Of a DNA stretch of 64,000 bases, positions 25,358 to 35,867 are shown piece by piece (positions within the stretch are counted from its first letter, which is position 1; every line of letters starts with the position of its first letter). Where the stretch lies: contig OW388302.1 in the NCBI GenBank assembly GCA_936450465.1, positions 17,013,530-17,077,529 on the forward strand. The letters are read 5' to 3'. The notes beneath the pieces were generated by a model. That model was not told where the DNA came from. It saw nothing but the letters and a program-made list of their open reading frames with translations, and did not search any database. This DNA is from Gibbula magus (taxonomy: Eukaryota > Mollusca > Gastropoda > Trochida > Trochidae). The position numbers and the translations under genes were made by a program.

Positions 25358-25708
25358 TGTTTCACATCCACCAGTACAGGAGACATTCTTGTAGCTGACT
25401 ATTAAGCAGACAAAGGGATTCATCTCAGTGAGTCAGGAGAGTTCATCAGAGACATTCTGATAGCAGAGGATGTTTTACAGTTTCCAAATGATCTGTGTGT
25501 TGATGGAGACAAATCTTGTGTTACATTGGAGTTGACGGGTTTACACAAATACAGATTTGGTTAGGAGTGTATGTAGATAGTGAATTGGTCAAACTAATTA
25601 TGGGAGCAAATTACTGAAACTAAAACTACTTATGAAACAAAATGACTGAACCTGAAAGAGACACGAACTTGCCAAGATTGACAATGAACCCATTTGTGTG
25701 TTATCTTG
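25358..25708 (+). pseudogene. 3' fragment of a TRIM gene (propeller end plus 3' UTR) between direct repeats
   Basis: The sequence from CACATCCACCAGTACAGGAG matches the last ~200 coding bases and early 3' UTR of genes A, B and C, and is closest to C. An in-frame TAA replaces the Leu codon after GACTAT near 25401, so it is not coding. A 16-base direct repeat, GGGTCTCAGATATGAA, flanks it at 25342-25357 and 25726-25741, as expected of a target duplication or repair-copied patch. No poly(A) tail is present at the right edge. Confidence 0.85.
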
Positions 25709-25741
25709 CAGTTTAAAGATTTACAGGGTCTCAGATATGAA

Positions 25742-26840
25742 ATTGTTACAACTGTTTAAAGTCACCAACAATTTATATTTCGTTACATGAGGTTAGAATA
25801 GCATAGTTTGTTATAATTTCATACAGCATTTATCAGTTAAAATAAAATCCAAATTTTCACTGAAAAACAAGTTATTCTGCTGCGAGAAAGAACACTATGG
25901 ATCGAATGATGTCATCACAACAGGATGAAGTCAAAGGATGACCTTGATAAAGCAAGGGGAGCTTGATTGCTCCTGTCATTCCTGTGGGACTTCTGGTTGT
26001 CCGCTGGACGACTTCCAGTTCTAGTGGTACTTCCGGTTTTGTTCCGGTGGTACTTCCAGTTCAGGTGGAACGTACGGTTTTTCCAGTGGTAGCGTAGTGG
26101 TAAAGGTTGATAAAGAAAACTGTATCTCTAAACTAAGAGTATGATGTTAATTTATCAGTGACTGTGCTGCTTTGCCTTATTCAAAATGTGTATAACATAT
26201 GATTTATATGTATCAGATGATAGCCATACCCTCTTTTACAGAAATAAAGCATTATCTATAGAGGGCAGTGATGGAAGAAGAACGTGTTTTGTTATCTGTT
26301 CTGCTAAAGAAGTTAACACCTAACAATTTGAAATAAAAGAGTGTAGTACAATAGACACTGTAGATGAAACTTATCAACGAATTGTTTACAGTTAAGGTAG
26401 CCACGGTTTCTAAGAAGTCGATATTGCTAGTTTCAGCTTATATTTAGTTATTTTGTCTATAACCTCTGTGAGATAGGTTCGGTGGTCTCTATTCATTCTA
26501 AAGGTAGAATGTTAGATGCTTACCTTAAAGCAACAAAACAATAGGTTTTGAAGAGTATATTTTATTTGCCGTTTGCAAATATAGGATTCACATAGTGAGA
26601 AAAGAATACAGCTTATATTCTTTTGAATGTGGAGGGCTTATGAAATGAAGAGCATGAATCTCATAAACCACTATCTCAAAAGATACCGCAAAAAGCTAGT
26701 ACAGCAGAACAAAAAGAAGTCGTATTTGAAGAACAGGAGAGAACTCTTGTCCCAACAAAACATGCACAACCGCAACACCAGCGGCCTGTACTTGTGTGAG
26801 ATTACAATCCAATGAACATGGAGCTCAACAACATCATCAG
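25742..26840. other. No intact gene; short GGTGGTACTTCC repeats
   Basis: 25985-26095 has three or four degenerate copies of CCGGTGGTACTTCCAGTT. An open frame at 26627-26815 ends just before a Penelope-like remnant and may be part of it, but I see no motif there. Confidence 0.4.
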
Positions 26841-26844
26841 GAAC

Positions 26845-27235
26845 AGGTGGCAAACTATGCATCAGCATCAACAAAGATATCCACTTCTTCAGCTCAACTA
26901 CAGGCCGTAGGTATTCATGCCAAAAATGCAGCTGCATATCTCGCAATGTAGTCTACCTACTGACTTGCACAAAATGAATGAAGCAATATGTAGGTGAAAC
27001 CAAAACCCGTCTCACTGAACACTTTGCAGATATCACATATATAAGAGGGACAAACCTGTGGCCCTCCACTTCAATCTCCCTGACCACTCTAAGGACGAAT
27101 TATTGTACAAAATAATCGCCCAACTCAGAAAAAAACCCTGACACAGAGAGAATCACTCAGTCTAGAAGATCACTAGAACTGAGATTGATATTTGAGCTAC
27201 CAACGTTCTCAATGCTAATTTCGTTGGTTGAATAC
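26845..27235 (+). pseudogene. Penelope-like retroelement remnant, GIY-YIG endonuclease region
   Basis: With frameshifts, + reads a Cys-containing approach (TGRRYSCQKCSC), SRNVVYLL, YVGETKTRLTEHFADI, then DKPVALHFNLPDHS and KIIAQLR. This matches the order seen in the C-terminal GIY-YIG endonuclease of Penelope-like elements, which nicks target DNA. The reading frame is broken at least twice and no reverse transcriptase was recognised upstream. A second remnant is at 45160-45400. Confidence 0.75.
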
Positions 27236-27239
27236 ATCC

Positions 27240-28220
27240 CCTTTTGTCTTTTCAACTAATAAATACAAGATTTGACATTTCTCGTCGAATACCATGTATA
27301 TCTCATCTCGTGAAACAGAAATAGTACATTTACACTCGTGGCTACACCACTCGTTAACATATGCTTTTCTACTTCACACGTTATTATCAATGTTTCGATG
27401 ACATGGTAATCAAGGATATTTCACGTAGCTGAACAACTGAACAAAGTGGGTTGATCAGAAGATAACGAATATGTAAACCATTTGGTATGTAGACCAGATA
27501 ATTTCCAACTACCAATTAGATCAAGGGATTCTATTTTATCGAAAACAATATCTGGCCTGTGGATTGTTTATATCCTCATAGTTTTCCAAATCTTAGGAAG
27601 GGTCAATAACCAAATTCCAATCTTCAACAATAGCTACAGCTGTATAAACAAAATCACAGATATTTTCAGACAGTTATATTAGATATTTGGATCATCATTA
27701 TTTTATGTAAAGAGATTTATGTATGTGTGATGTACTTCATTGTTCTTCAATTTTTTCACAAAAGTTTAGAAATGCACTCACATTTTAGAGACATCACTGT
27801 GTAAACATTGTGCTCCTATCGCAATTAAAACACAATTTTAAAACAAATTAACGAGAACAGATTAAAGCATGCTAAATCATATTTTCATAATACTTAATAA
27901 ACTCAGTGTTAATTTATCGGTTGAGTAAAACATGTTATGTCATTTGAAAAAGCCTGTCTATTAATGTTTGACCTTTTGCATGGCAACTTATGGCACAGAA
28001 ATTTAGCAAGGAATTTAAATTTGTTTGGGGTAATTGTTTTGTTCTGTAATAAAACCCTTTTTACATTGCGACTTTACTCAGATATACTTTGATTGTATAT
28101 TGTTTAATTGTAACGTTTCAAATTTTCAAATTATTATAAAACGTCTTCAAATTATGGGGAACTTGATTGTGTATAACTCTCTTCCGTTTTGTTGCCAGTT
28201 GCATTTGTGAGAAACTTGTG
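27240..28220. other. No gene seen
   Basis: AT-rich and without recognised repeats; the 66-codon frame at 27482-27682 has no domain. Confidence 0.4.
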
Positions 28221-28599
28221 TAGATCATGTGGACGAACAATACTGGAAAAAGGATAGATTACAAACTCAAACTTTCACACGGACGGTCATAGATTTGAAC
28301 TCTGAATGTGACAAAGACATTGAAGTCGGGGCTTCTGGTACATTGAACATTGAGCATAAGTTTCAAACTTTCTTAATTTCAACGTTAATGTTACATACTT
28401 ACTTGCAGTGGATATATCAATTATTTAGAGATGGATAGTTACAATAGAAGACGTTTTATTTGATAAACGAGATGATTTGTAAACAACTCTTCCAAATTTG
28501 GTCAACACTTGACGGCAGTCATTGTCACTTAGCAACCACATTCCCGGCTAAACTGTTCCGCAATGACTGTTAGTTAAGTATTGTTTCATTCAGCGTTCC

Positions 28600-29220
28600 A
28601 CTTATATATGAAACATGGGTTCGAATCCCAGACACTTTGATATGTTGCAGATAATGTTATTCCAAATAGAGCAATGTTACATATGTTTGTTATGATTTAA
28701 ACATATATATTTCAAATAAAGTACATGTAAACTGCTAAAAAGCAAAATATTGTTTAAACATCACGTCACTATCTACCTGGCCTGTTCGTCTCACATTGTT
28801 TACACTGTAGATCGGTTTATATCTCTCCTGTAAATCAATGCTTAAAGCAAACACGTCTCTGTACCTCTTATCAGTTATAAATGTGACAAAGCAGGTCTTT
28901 CATTTCGTTCACACTGAGTTGGATTGCTTTCACATGGTTTATTCAAAGGGTGCGGTGTATGCGCCATGCTGTTTCTCTCCATGTAGAAAAACAGCGTCTA
29001 CAATACAGTCTCCAGTCTTGAAACAGGTAACATAATCTTTTCCTATTAGTATACAGAAATTGAAATACTAAGTTCGCTTCTTTGAAATGTTATGAATGTG
29101 CTAATGGAATGTAATGGAAAACTAATTCAGTTAAAATTGGATAGGTTAGGATATTGCTTAAATATTATGGTGACATAATTTGGATACACGTTTGTTTCAT
29201 TTCAGTTTTGAAAGGTATTG
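28600..29220. repeat. Segment duplicated at 33690-34320
   Basis: Shared blocks include the TCGAATCC region, ACAATGTTACAT-like sequence, TACCTCTTATCAGTTATAAATG, GCTTCTCTC/TGTAGAAA, CTTTGAAATGTTA, and AAATATTATGGTGACAT. The two copies are about 5 kb apart and diverged. Confidence 0.65.
28780..29026 (+). promoter_or_regulatory. Candidate non-coding 5' exon of gene B (copy 1)
   Basis: The block around TCTGTACCTCTTATCAGTTA to CAGTCTTGAAACAG|GTAACA is conserved in a second copy at 33940-34135, including the donor. Conservation of a splice donor in both copies, and the acceptor TTGTTGCAG two bases before the gene B ATG, suggest alternative first exons for gene B. Transcription is not shown by the sequence. 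Confidence 0.35.
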
Positions 29221-30000
29221 TTCATTTATATTAAGCAGAAAGTTAAAGTTGTTTATTCAGAAACACGCAATAAAACACACACTTATGAAACGAGCGTTAA
29301 GTCGAACATGAAGTAATTGCTATTTTGATAATAATCATCAATAGGATAATGATAATATGGATATTCATATTGGGTACTTATCACCCGAGGTGTCTGTTTA
29401 AGGCGTTACCAATTTTCACTGTTACCTGAGAATATTTTATTTGAATGACCTCTGTCTTGAGAGAATTTAACATAGGTAAATAAATGATCTTTTAAAAGTT
29501 ATTATAATATATAAGGTAGTATACAACAATACCGTTCTGTTGAAACATACTACTGAGGGTAACAATTGACAATACATTTTGAAAAGAAAATCAAATCAAT
29601 GACAAGTAGAGCCATTCCTCGGAATTACACGTGAGGAAAGTTAGAATACATTATTGATCAACATCATGAATATTCTATCAACTTACGTATTTTATGTGTA
29701 ACCCTCTGTACTATGTTTCAACAGAATTGTGTTATAATAATAACATTTATCATCCAAAATTGTGTTCAACAGGAGATGATTATCGTTTGTTTGAGATCAA
29801 GTGATAAAACTCCTTGGAGATATCGTTTTGGAAGTACATTTTTAGCAATGCCCTGTCGATGTCAAACTGCATGACATCACGATGCTTTTACATCATTGAG
29901 TTCCGAATGCTATGACGTCACGATAAACAACTATTGGAGAACAATTCAAATATTTGTACTAATACAGTCAATACTTTTATAACACCATTTCTCATTTTTT
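29221..30000. other. No gene seen
   Basis: AT-rich; ordinary non-coding sequence as far as I can tell. Confidence 0.4.
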
Positions 30001-30004
30001 GATA

Positions 30005-30470
30005 AACGTCCTCGTTTCTTAAACACTACAATTTTGGTTTTGCTTCTATTTACAGTGAATTTGTAATCAAGTCTCTAGTTCATTTATAAGTCTTGTAAAC
30101 CTGCTATGGTATTATTGAATAACACGATATCGTCTGCAAAGAGCAACATAAAAAATAGGGGTGTAACTGTACTCCATACTCACAATTGCTTTCAATTTGG
30201 GTTGCTAACTCATTTATGAAAAATGAAAATAAAAATCGGTTTAGTTTACATCATTGTCTAACACCAAGTTATAGTTCAAAATAGTCTGAGAATTCATTGC
30301 CCTTTTTTTACACAATCTTTAACATTTTCATACATGTTATGGAGAATTTTTTTTTTGTTTCGGGCTAATGGTTATTCAAAAGAGACAACACAATGTTACT
30401 TCTGTCTGTCAACTGAATCGAAAGCTTTTTCGAAATTAACAAAGAGATCATAGAGTTTGCCACTTTGGCA
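30005..30470 (-). pseudogene. LINE reverse transcriptase remnant
   Basis: On -, with stops and frameshifts, the sequence reads VNFEKAFDSVD (the first catalytic Asp box), then FINELATQIES and LLFADDIVLFNNTIAGLQ (the catalytic F/YADD box), then FTVNRSKTKIVVFKKRGRLS. This is the non-LTR reverse transcriptase core in the expected order. Several stops show it is dead. The clade cannot be set from this fragment. Confidence 0.8.
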
Positions 30471-30740
30471 TTGATATACTTCAATATCTAATCTCTAATA
30501 CTTTGATATCTCATCCATACTATAATAATTTGAGACTCTAGTATATCTTCTGTTATCGCAAAGTTATCACAGTCAGACGTTCTGGTACATTGATGGTACA
30601 TGAGGTTGTATTACCCAGGGAAACGCAAACAGAGTTCATGCATCATTCATCAATGTCTGTAAGACAAAAGCAATTACAAAATATAGTTACTATTTCATTT
30701 GGTATGATTTGAGTAACCTCTTTTTGAAGAGATTGTTACA

Positions 30741-31480
30741 GTGATTAGGTGGGACAGCATAATTTGAGTAACCCATGTGAGAAGAGAATGATACAGTGAT
30801 TAGGTGAGAAAGTATACTTTGAATAACACGCGTGAGAGGAGAATGATACAGTGATTAGGTGAGACAGTATAATTTGAGTAACACATGTGAGAAGAGAATG
30901 TTGCAGTGATTAGGTGGGACAGTATAATTTGAGTAACCCATGTGAAAAGAGAATGATACAGTGATAAGGTGAGACAGTATAATTTTAGTAACACATGTGA
31001 GAAGAGAATGTTGCAGTGATTAGGTGGGACAGTATAATTTGAGTAACACACGTGAGAGGAGAATGATACAGTGATTAGGTGGAACAGTATAATTTGAGTA
31101 ACACACGTGAGAGGAGAATGATACAGTGATTAGGTGAGACAGTATAATTTGAGTAACACACGTGAGAAGAGAATGTTGCAGTGATGAGGTGGGACAGCAT
31201 AAGTTGAGTAACACATCTGGGAAGAGAATATTACAGTTGTTACTTGGGAAAGTATAATTTCAGTAATATCTGACAGGAGTCAGTTGAGAAGATATAATAT
31301 AAATAATCTCTGTGGTGAGAGATTTTAACAAATTTTTCGTGGTAAGTTATAATTTGGGTTATCTGTTTTGAACAGAATGCAGCAGAAATTACGTAGGATA
31401 CTATGGTTGGATAGTGTGTAACGGTGATTACGTGGGAAATTATAATTTGAGTAACCTATGTGGGAAGAGAATGCATCATA
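30741..31480. repeat. Minisatellite, 55-bp unit, about 9 good copies then degenerate
   Basis: The unit starts GTGATTAGGTGGGACAGTAT and continues AATTTGAGTAACACATGTGA, GAAGAGAATGATACA. Copies are regular to about 31240 and drift after that. Confidence 0.9.
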
Positions 31481-31659
31481 AGCTTCGTGGGAAGATGTGG
31501 GTTGAGTAAACTTTGCTGGAGGAAAATGTGACAGAGGTAACGGGGAAGAAATGATTTAGATTATCTCTTTTAGAAGAGAAAGTATGAGATATACGTTGGA
31601 AGCTATCATTTGAGTAATTTCTTTGAGACAGAATTTAACAGAACTGACTTAGAAATACT

Positions 31660-31910
31660 TGCCATTTAGATAGTGAAGAAATATAATATGTTTATGTTTG
31701 AGATAACACTACCTTCAATAGTACAAAAAGTTGTACTTTTTTTAGGCGAAATGGTCGTGTGGTAAGCTGTTGGTATAGTCAATGCTGGCGATAGTTGCCT
31801 TACTCTGAGGGCGTGGGTTCGAATCCCGAATGGGACTCGGCCCAAAAGGTATTTGAACTATTGAAGGTAGTATTATCCCAAGTATAACCATATTAGAAAT
31901 TACTTAGGAA
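31660..31910. mobile_element. Palindromic MITE-like element carrying a tRNA-like sequence in its loop
   Basis: The arms GATAACACTACCTTCAATAG (31702) and the complement ending at 31878 match the small element at 3805-3912. Between them, 31742-31842 is tRNA-like, with A-box TGGTCGTGTGGTA and B-box GGGTTCGAATCCC. The acceptor ends do not pair, so it is not a working tRNA gene. Confidence 0.6.
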
Positions 31911-32885
31911 ACTATTTCCCTGACTAACTCATGTGAGAACATTAAGTTCTGCTCTGTTAACTGTTTATATGTTGTAAGAGTTAAGATTATGTGAGAAAAT
32001 ATGACTTTTAGAGAGAAGTTACAGCAACAATGATATGGATCAACCTGATTAACCTTACAACTGATAACAGTAGTCTCGCATTCTCACCCAATGTCAAATA
32101 TCTGTTACCAACCACCAGCGGTATTGCTGCCATGGTGCTAAATATTGAAACTTGTGACTGATTTCAGTACATATGGGTGTATACAATTTAATATATATTA
32201 TAAAACTGCCATCAATAGTTTACTTCAATTTAATATAAATACAGATCCCTGTGCATGTATTGAAGTGGTGGTCATTTTGTAGTATCTTGGAGAGCCTTTA
32301 AACTGCTACAATAAGTGATATTCCTCTCTCAACTGGTATGGTACAAATATGACGCATCAGACCGTGTTACCAGTGGGAGAAGCAAACATTGTACATGTAT
32401 TTATCTTACAGCATGTCAATACAAAAACCAAGCATATCTATGAAGTAAACGGATATGATCGCTTCAGTTTTTTACAAAATGGAGTCACCCGTCTCGACTG
32501 AAATGTTGTAAGTCGTGTAAGTTGTAACACATTACAAGGTCTACACGTTTTTAAATGATTGTAAAGAGTTTATCTTAGTTTCATTGAGTGGGAAATGTTT
32601 AAAAAAATATATAATAATATTGGAGAAATATATGTCGGTAAATAATGAACCCTTAACTAGTCTAACATTTCAACTCAGAAAATAAATTTTGGAAAAATAT
32701 ATATTTTATTTACCGAAATTCAAATTTTCCATGGTCTCCTTTTATTTTATATGGTGATATTTTCAGAATAACTACTTTTTTCAGAGTTTGAGTCTATAGT
32801 TGAACTTTTACTTTGAGTGGGCAATAATAGATTTGTTTCCAAATAAAAAAGCAAATGTTGGAGAAATATATACCTGTAGCTTATG
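31911..32885. other. No gene seen
   Basis: AT-rich. GGAGAAATATAT recurs at about 32622 and 32862, a hint of a diverged local repeat. Confidence 0.4.
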
Positions 32886-32889
32886 TCCC

Positions 32890-33255
32890 TTAAAGTAGCT
32901 GTAGCATGTCTTTCGCGAATTATATTTTTTTCAACTTTTCCCAGTTATTATGATAGTTTATGTCACGTATATTAACTTTAGGGGGTAACACATATTATTA
33001 CACAAATCAATTATCTGTATTGGTAATAATGGTGTTGCGTACAATGCAACACATTGCTGGGCGGCCATTTTAATGTGAACACAAGTTATCCTTTCAATTA
33101 CAAAAAAGATTCCCATTGCTTTACCGAACCATGTACACTCATTTTGTAACTTGATTTTCCGAAGAGAGAAAGGTGTTTTACTAGTAGTGAAATTATTTTC
33201 CAAATACATTTCATCAACGTATTTGAACGAAAAAAACGTGCTACTGCCCCTCCTG
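32890..33255. mobile_element. MITE-like repeat, fuller copy (copy 2)
   Basis: It aligns with 8221-8457 and extends to GTGCTACTGCCCCTCC at 33238-33253, the inverted form of copy 1's left end. Its own left end (AAAGTAGCTGTAGCATGTC) is mutated. Non-coding. Confidence 0.6.
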
Positions 33256-33689
33256 AACTGTAAACTTGAAATGTTTAAATTCTGAACAAACAGGGGTCAT
33301 TATAAAACGTACTGTGACCTTAAAACGAAGTCTCTTCTTGGAATGTGTAGAGCACTCATGGTACATAAGAAAACGTGTATCGACTGTTAGCCAGTCAACA
33401 AGTATAGTACTTGTCTCCTTATTTTCAAAGAAAGATACATTTGCTTTATTTCAACATTAATGTAACATGCTTCTTTGCAAGTGAGACGTCATTTATTCCA
33501 TGGTGGATGATTATGATAGTAGGGATTGGATTTGATAACAAAATGATTGGACAACCAGGTGTTAACAGCTCATCCAATTACGGTCACCAATCGCCATCAC
33601 TGACTGTCCAAACAGATAATACACACAACAACTGAGATCTTGGCTAAAATGAGGTACAAATATTTGTTATGTATTGTTTACATTCATAA

Positions 33690-34320
33690 CCCTACTGACA
33701 TATGCAAAATGGGCTCGAATCCAAACCTTACTTGGAGTTATTTAATGTGTCCTGTTGCAGACAGCGTTATAACGAATATCACAATGTTACATGTGTTCAA
33801 AATGACTTAAACATATTTAGTTTAAACACATATACTGGTTAACATATATACCTTATATAAATAGCTTATCAGTATGTATTCACTATCTAACTGACTTATA
33901 TTTCTCACATTTCTAACACCGCATATCGTTACTATGTTATACCACTCCTGTATATAGATACTTCAGCAAGGTAGACTCTGTACCTCTTATCAGTTATAAA
34001 TGGGACAATTCTGTGTGTTGATATATTTGTGTACACTGAGATTGTTTGCTTTGACCCAGCGCATTCAGAGTGTGCAATATATGCGGCATGTTGCTTCTCT
34101 CTGTGTAGAAATACCAACTCAAGTCTTGCAGACAGGTAATATAATATATTGATGTTAGCATTTGGAAGTTTTAGTTCGTTCTTTTGAAATGTTAGAATGG
34201 TTAAGTGGCATATATAGTATATATATCATCAAAGTATTACACTCTATTAAAATTGATTGGCTAGGATATGGATTAAATATTATGGTGACATTAAGTGGTT
34301 AAAATATATTTTCTTGTTTG
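33690..34320. repeat. Second copy of the segment at 28600-29220
   Basis: It carries the same ordered blocks and a second splice donor, TTGCAGACAG|GTAATA, at 34136. It is a candidate alternative first exon (33940-34135) for gene B. Confidence 0.6.
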
Positions 34321-35860
34321 CTTTGATATGAATATATATGAATATATCGTATAAATTGTATTAAGTCAAAGCAGTTTTGTCAAAAACAAAACACCCACAC
34401 AAGTATGTATACTTGGAACCTTTCACGCCTTTCTACTAACATTATCAACCTTGTCGAACCCAAGCCGACATCCAACACACATTTACCTGGTACCCATTTG
34501 CACTGATGGATGATAGGAGACACATTTAAATATTACATTGAATAAGGTCACTAATGTTTGTATATGAAGACACACAATAAGTCTCTTTACTCATGTCTTA
34601 TTACCGGCATAGGAATTACCTTCGGCCTCTTATGCAGTTTATCCAGCAATGCAACGGGTCACCCATTCATCAAATGGCTGCACCCAATGGTGTTGAACAT
34701 CACTGACTGTAGTATCTGGATTTTTATTCTTTTGATCAGAACATAAACCGTGTGAAATTAACAACATAAATTATTACTGTGGCCAAACACTTAATATGTC
34801 CTGTGTACAATGTCAACATTTAACTGTATTTACAAACCGTCACACCACTTTACTGCCTATAACATTATACTCAATAATTCCTATGTGGATGTATTATTCC
34901 GGGGATTTTCACATAATCCCTGGGATTCTAACGTAATTTCACACTGAAATGTTAAGTCAGTGTATGTTAAATCTAACTCTATTTGAAAACAACTGTTAAT
35001 TCAAACATCAATCTCCAAATGTTTTTTGCAATAACCCGTCTTGAACCCAAAACCTCCATACTCCTGCACACCAAGTGCAGCGATAAAACCAGTATGCTAC
35101 AGGGACTTGGCTGATGAGGTTGTTTCCCCAAGTTCCCTTTATACCCTCTACTGACTTTCACCAAAAGGGGATATCTTATGGACGACTGCTTTACTTGTTC
35201 GCACAATCAATAAGAATAGATTACAGATAAAATTTAACCATGGGGTTGGTTTGTAAGCTTGATTAAGGGTGTTTATGAGATTTAAAACCTGCAACCCGAG
35301 GGATAAACACGAGGGGCGTTAGAACAAGCCCATTTAAAAGAAAAGGGTTGTATCACTGTTTTGTTTGGCTGTTGTATCGTTATGTGGTTTGCAATTGTGA
35401 ATTAACTTCTCAAGCAGTAAATAATTTTTCGTGCATAATCAACATACAAACTCAAAATTATTTGTCAAAAGAATAAGAATTTCAAAACGTTAACTCCCAT
35501 ATACAAATCTGAATTATTATATTCCTTTTGAACAAGTAGTGGATCCTGTATATTGGCCGGTGTGAATTTTTAAGTATTGGAGATATTTTTCTTTGCAAAT
35601 TGACGCATGAATACTTTCCGGTAATGAACTCTAACATTCTTCTTGACTATGTTTGTACTTAGTATATGGGTAACATTTAATTCTAATACAAGTGGTAAAT
35701 ATCGAATATAGATATTTTAAATAACAGGTTCTTATTTTTTCAAAAGGGTATGGATTTTGTGATGGGTGCATTACTGGGCTAGCTTAAACTACACCTTAGT
35801 TAAGTACACTGCTTTTATTCAGAATTTCAAAACAAACATCTTAAACTTATTTGTATTTGT
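34321..35860. other. Upstream flank of gene B, no gene seen
   Basis: AT-rich. A short frame at 34558-34746 encodes a hydrophobic peptide without any domain. No named repeat was recognised. Confidence 0.4.
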
Positions 35861-35867
35861 TGCAGCC

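Noticed and set aside
30741..31480. CRISPR-like array
   Set aside because: Contiguous 55-bp tandem units with no unique spacers, in a eukaryotic context.
31742..31842. Possible functional tRNA gene
   Set aside because: A- and B-boxes are present, but the acceptor ends do not pair and it sits in the loop of a repeat.
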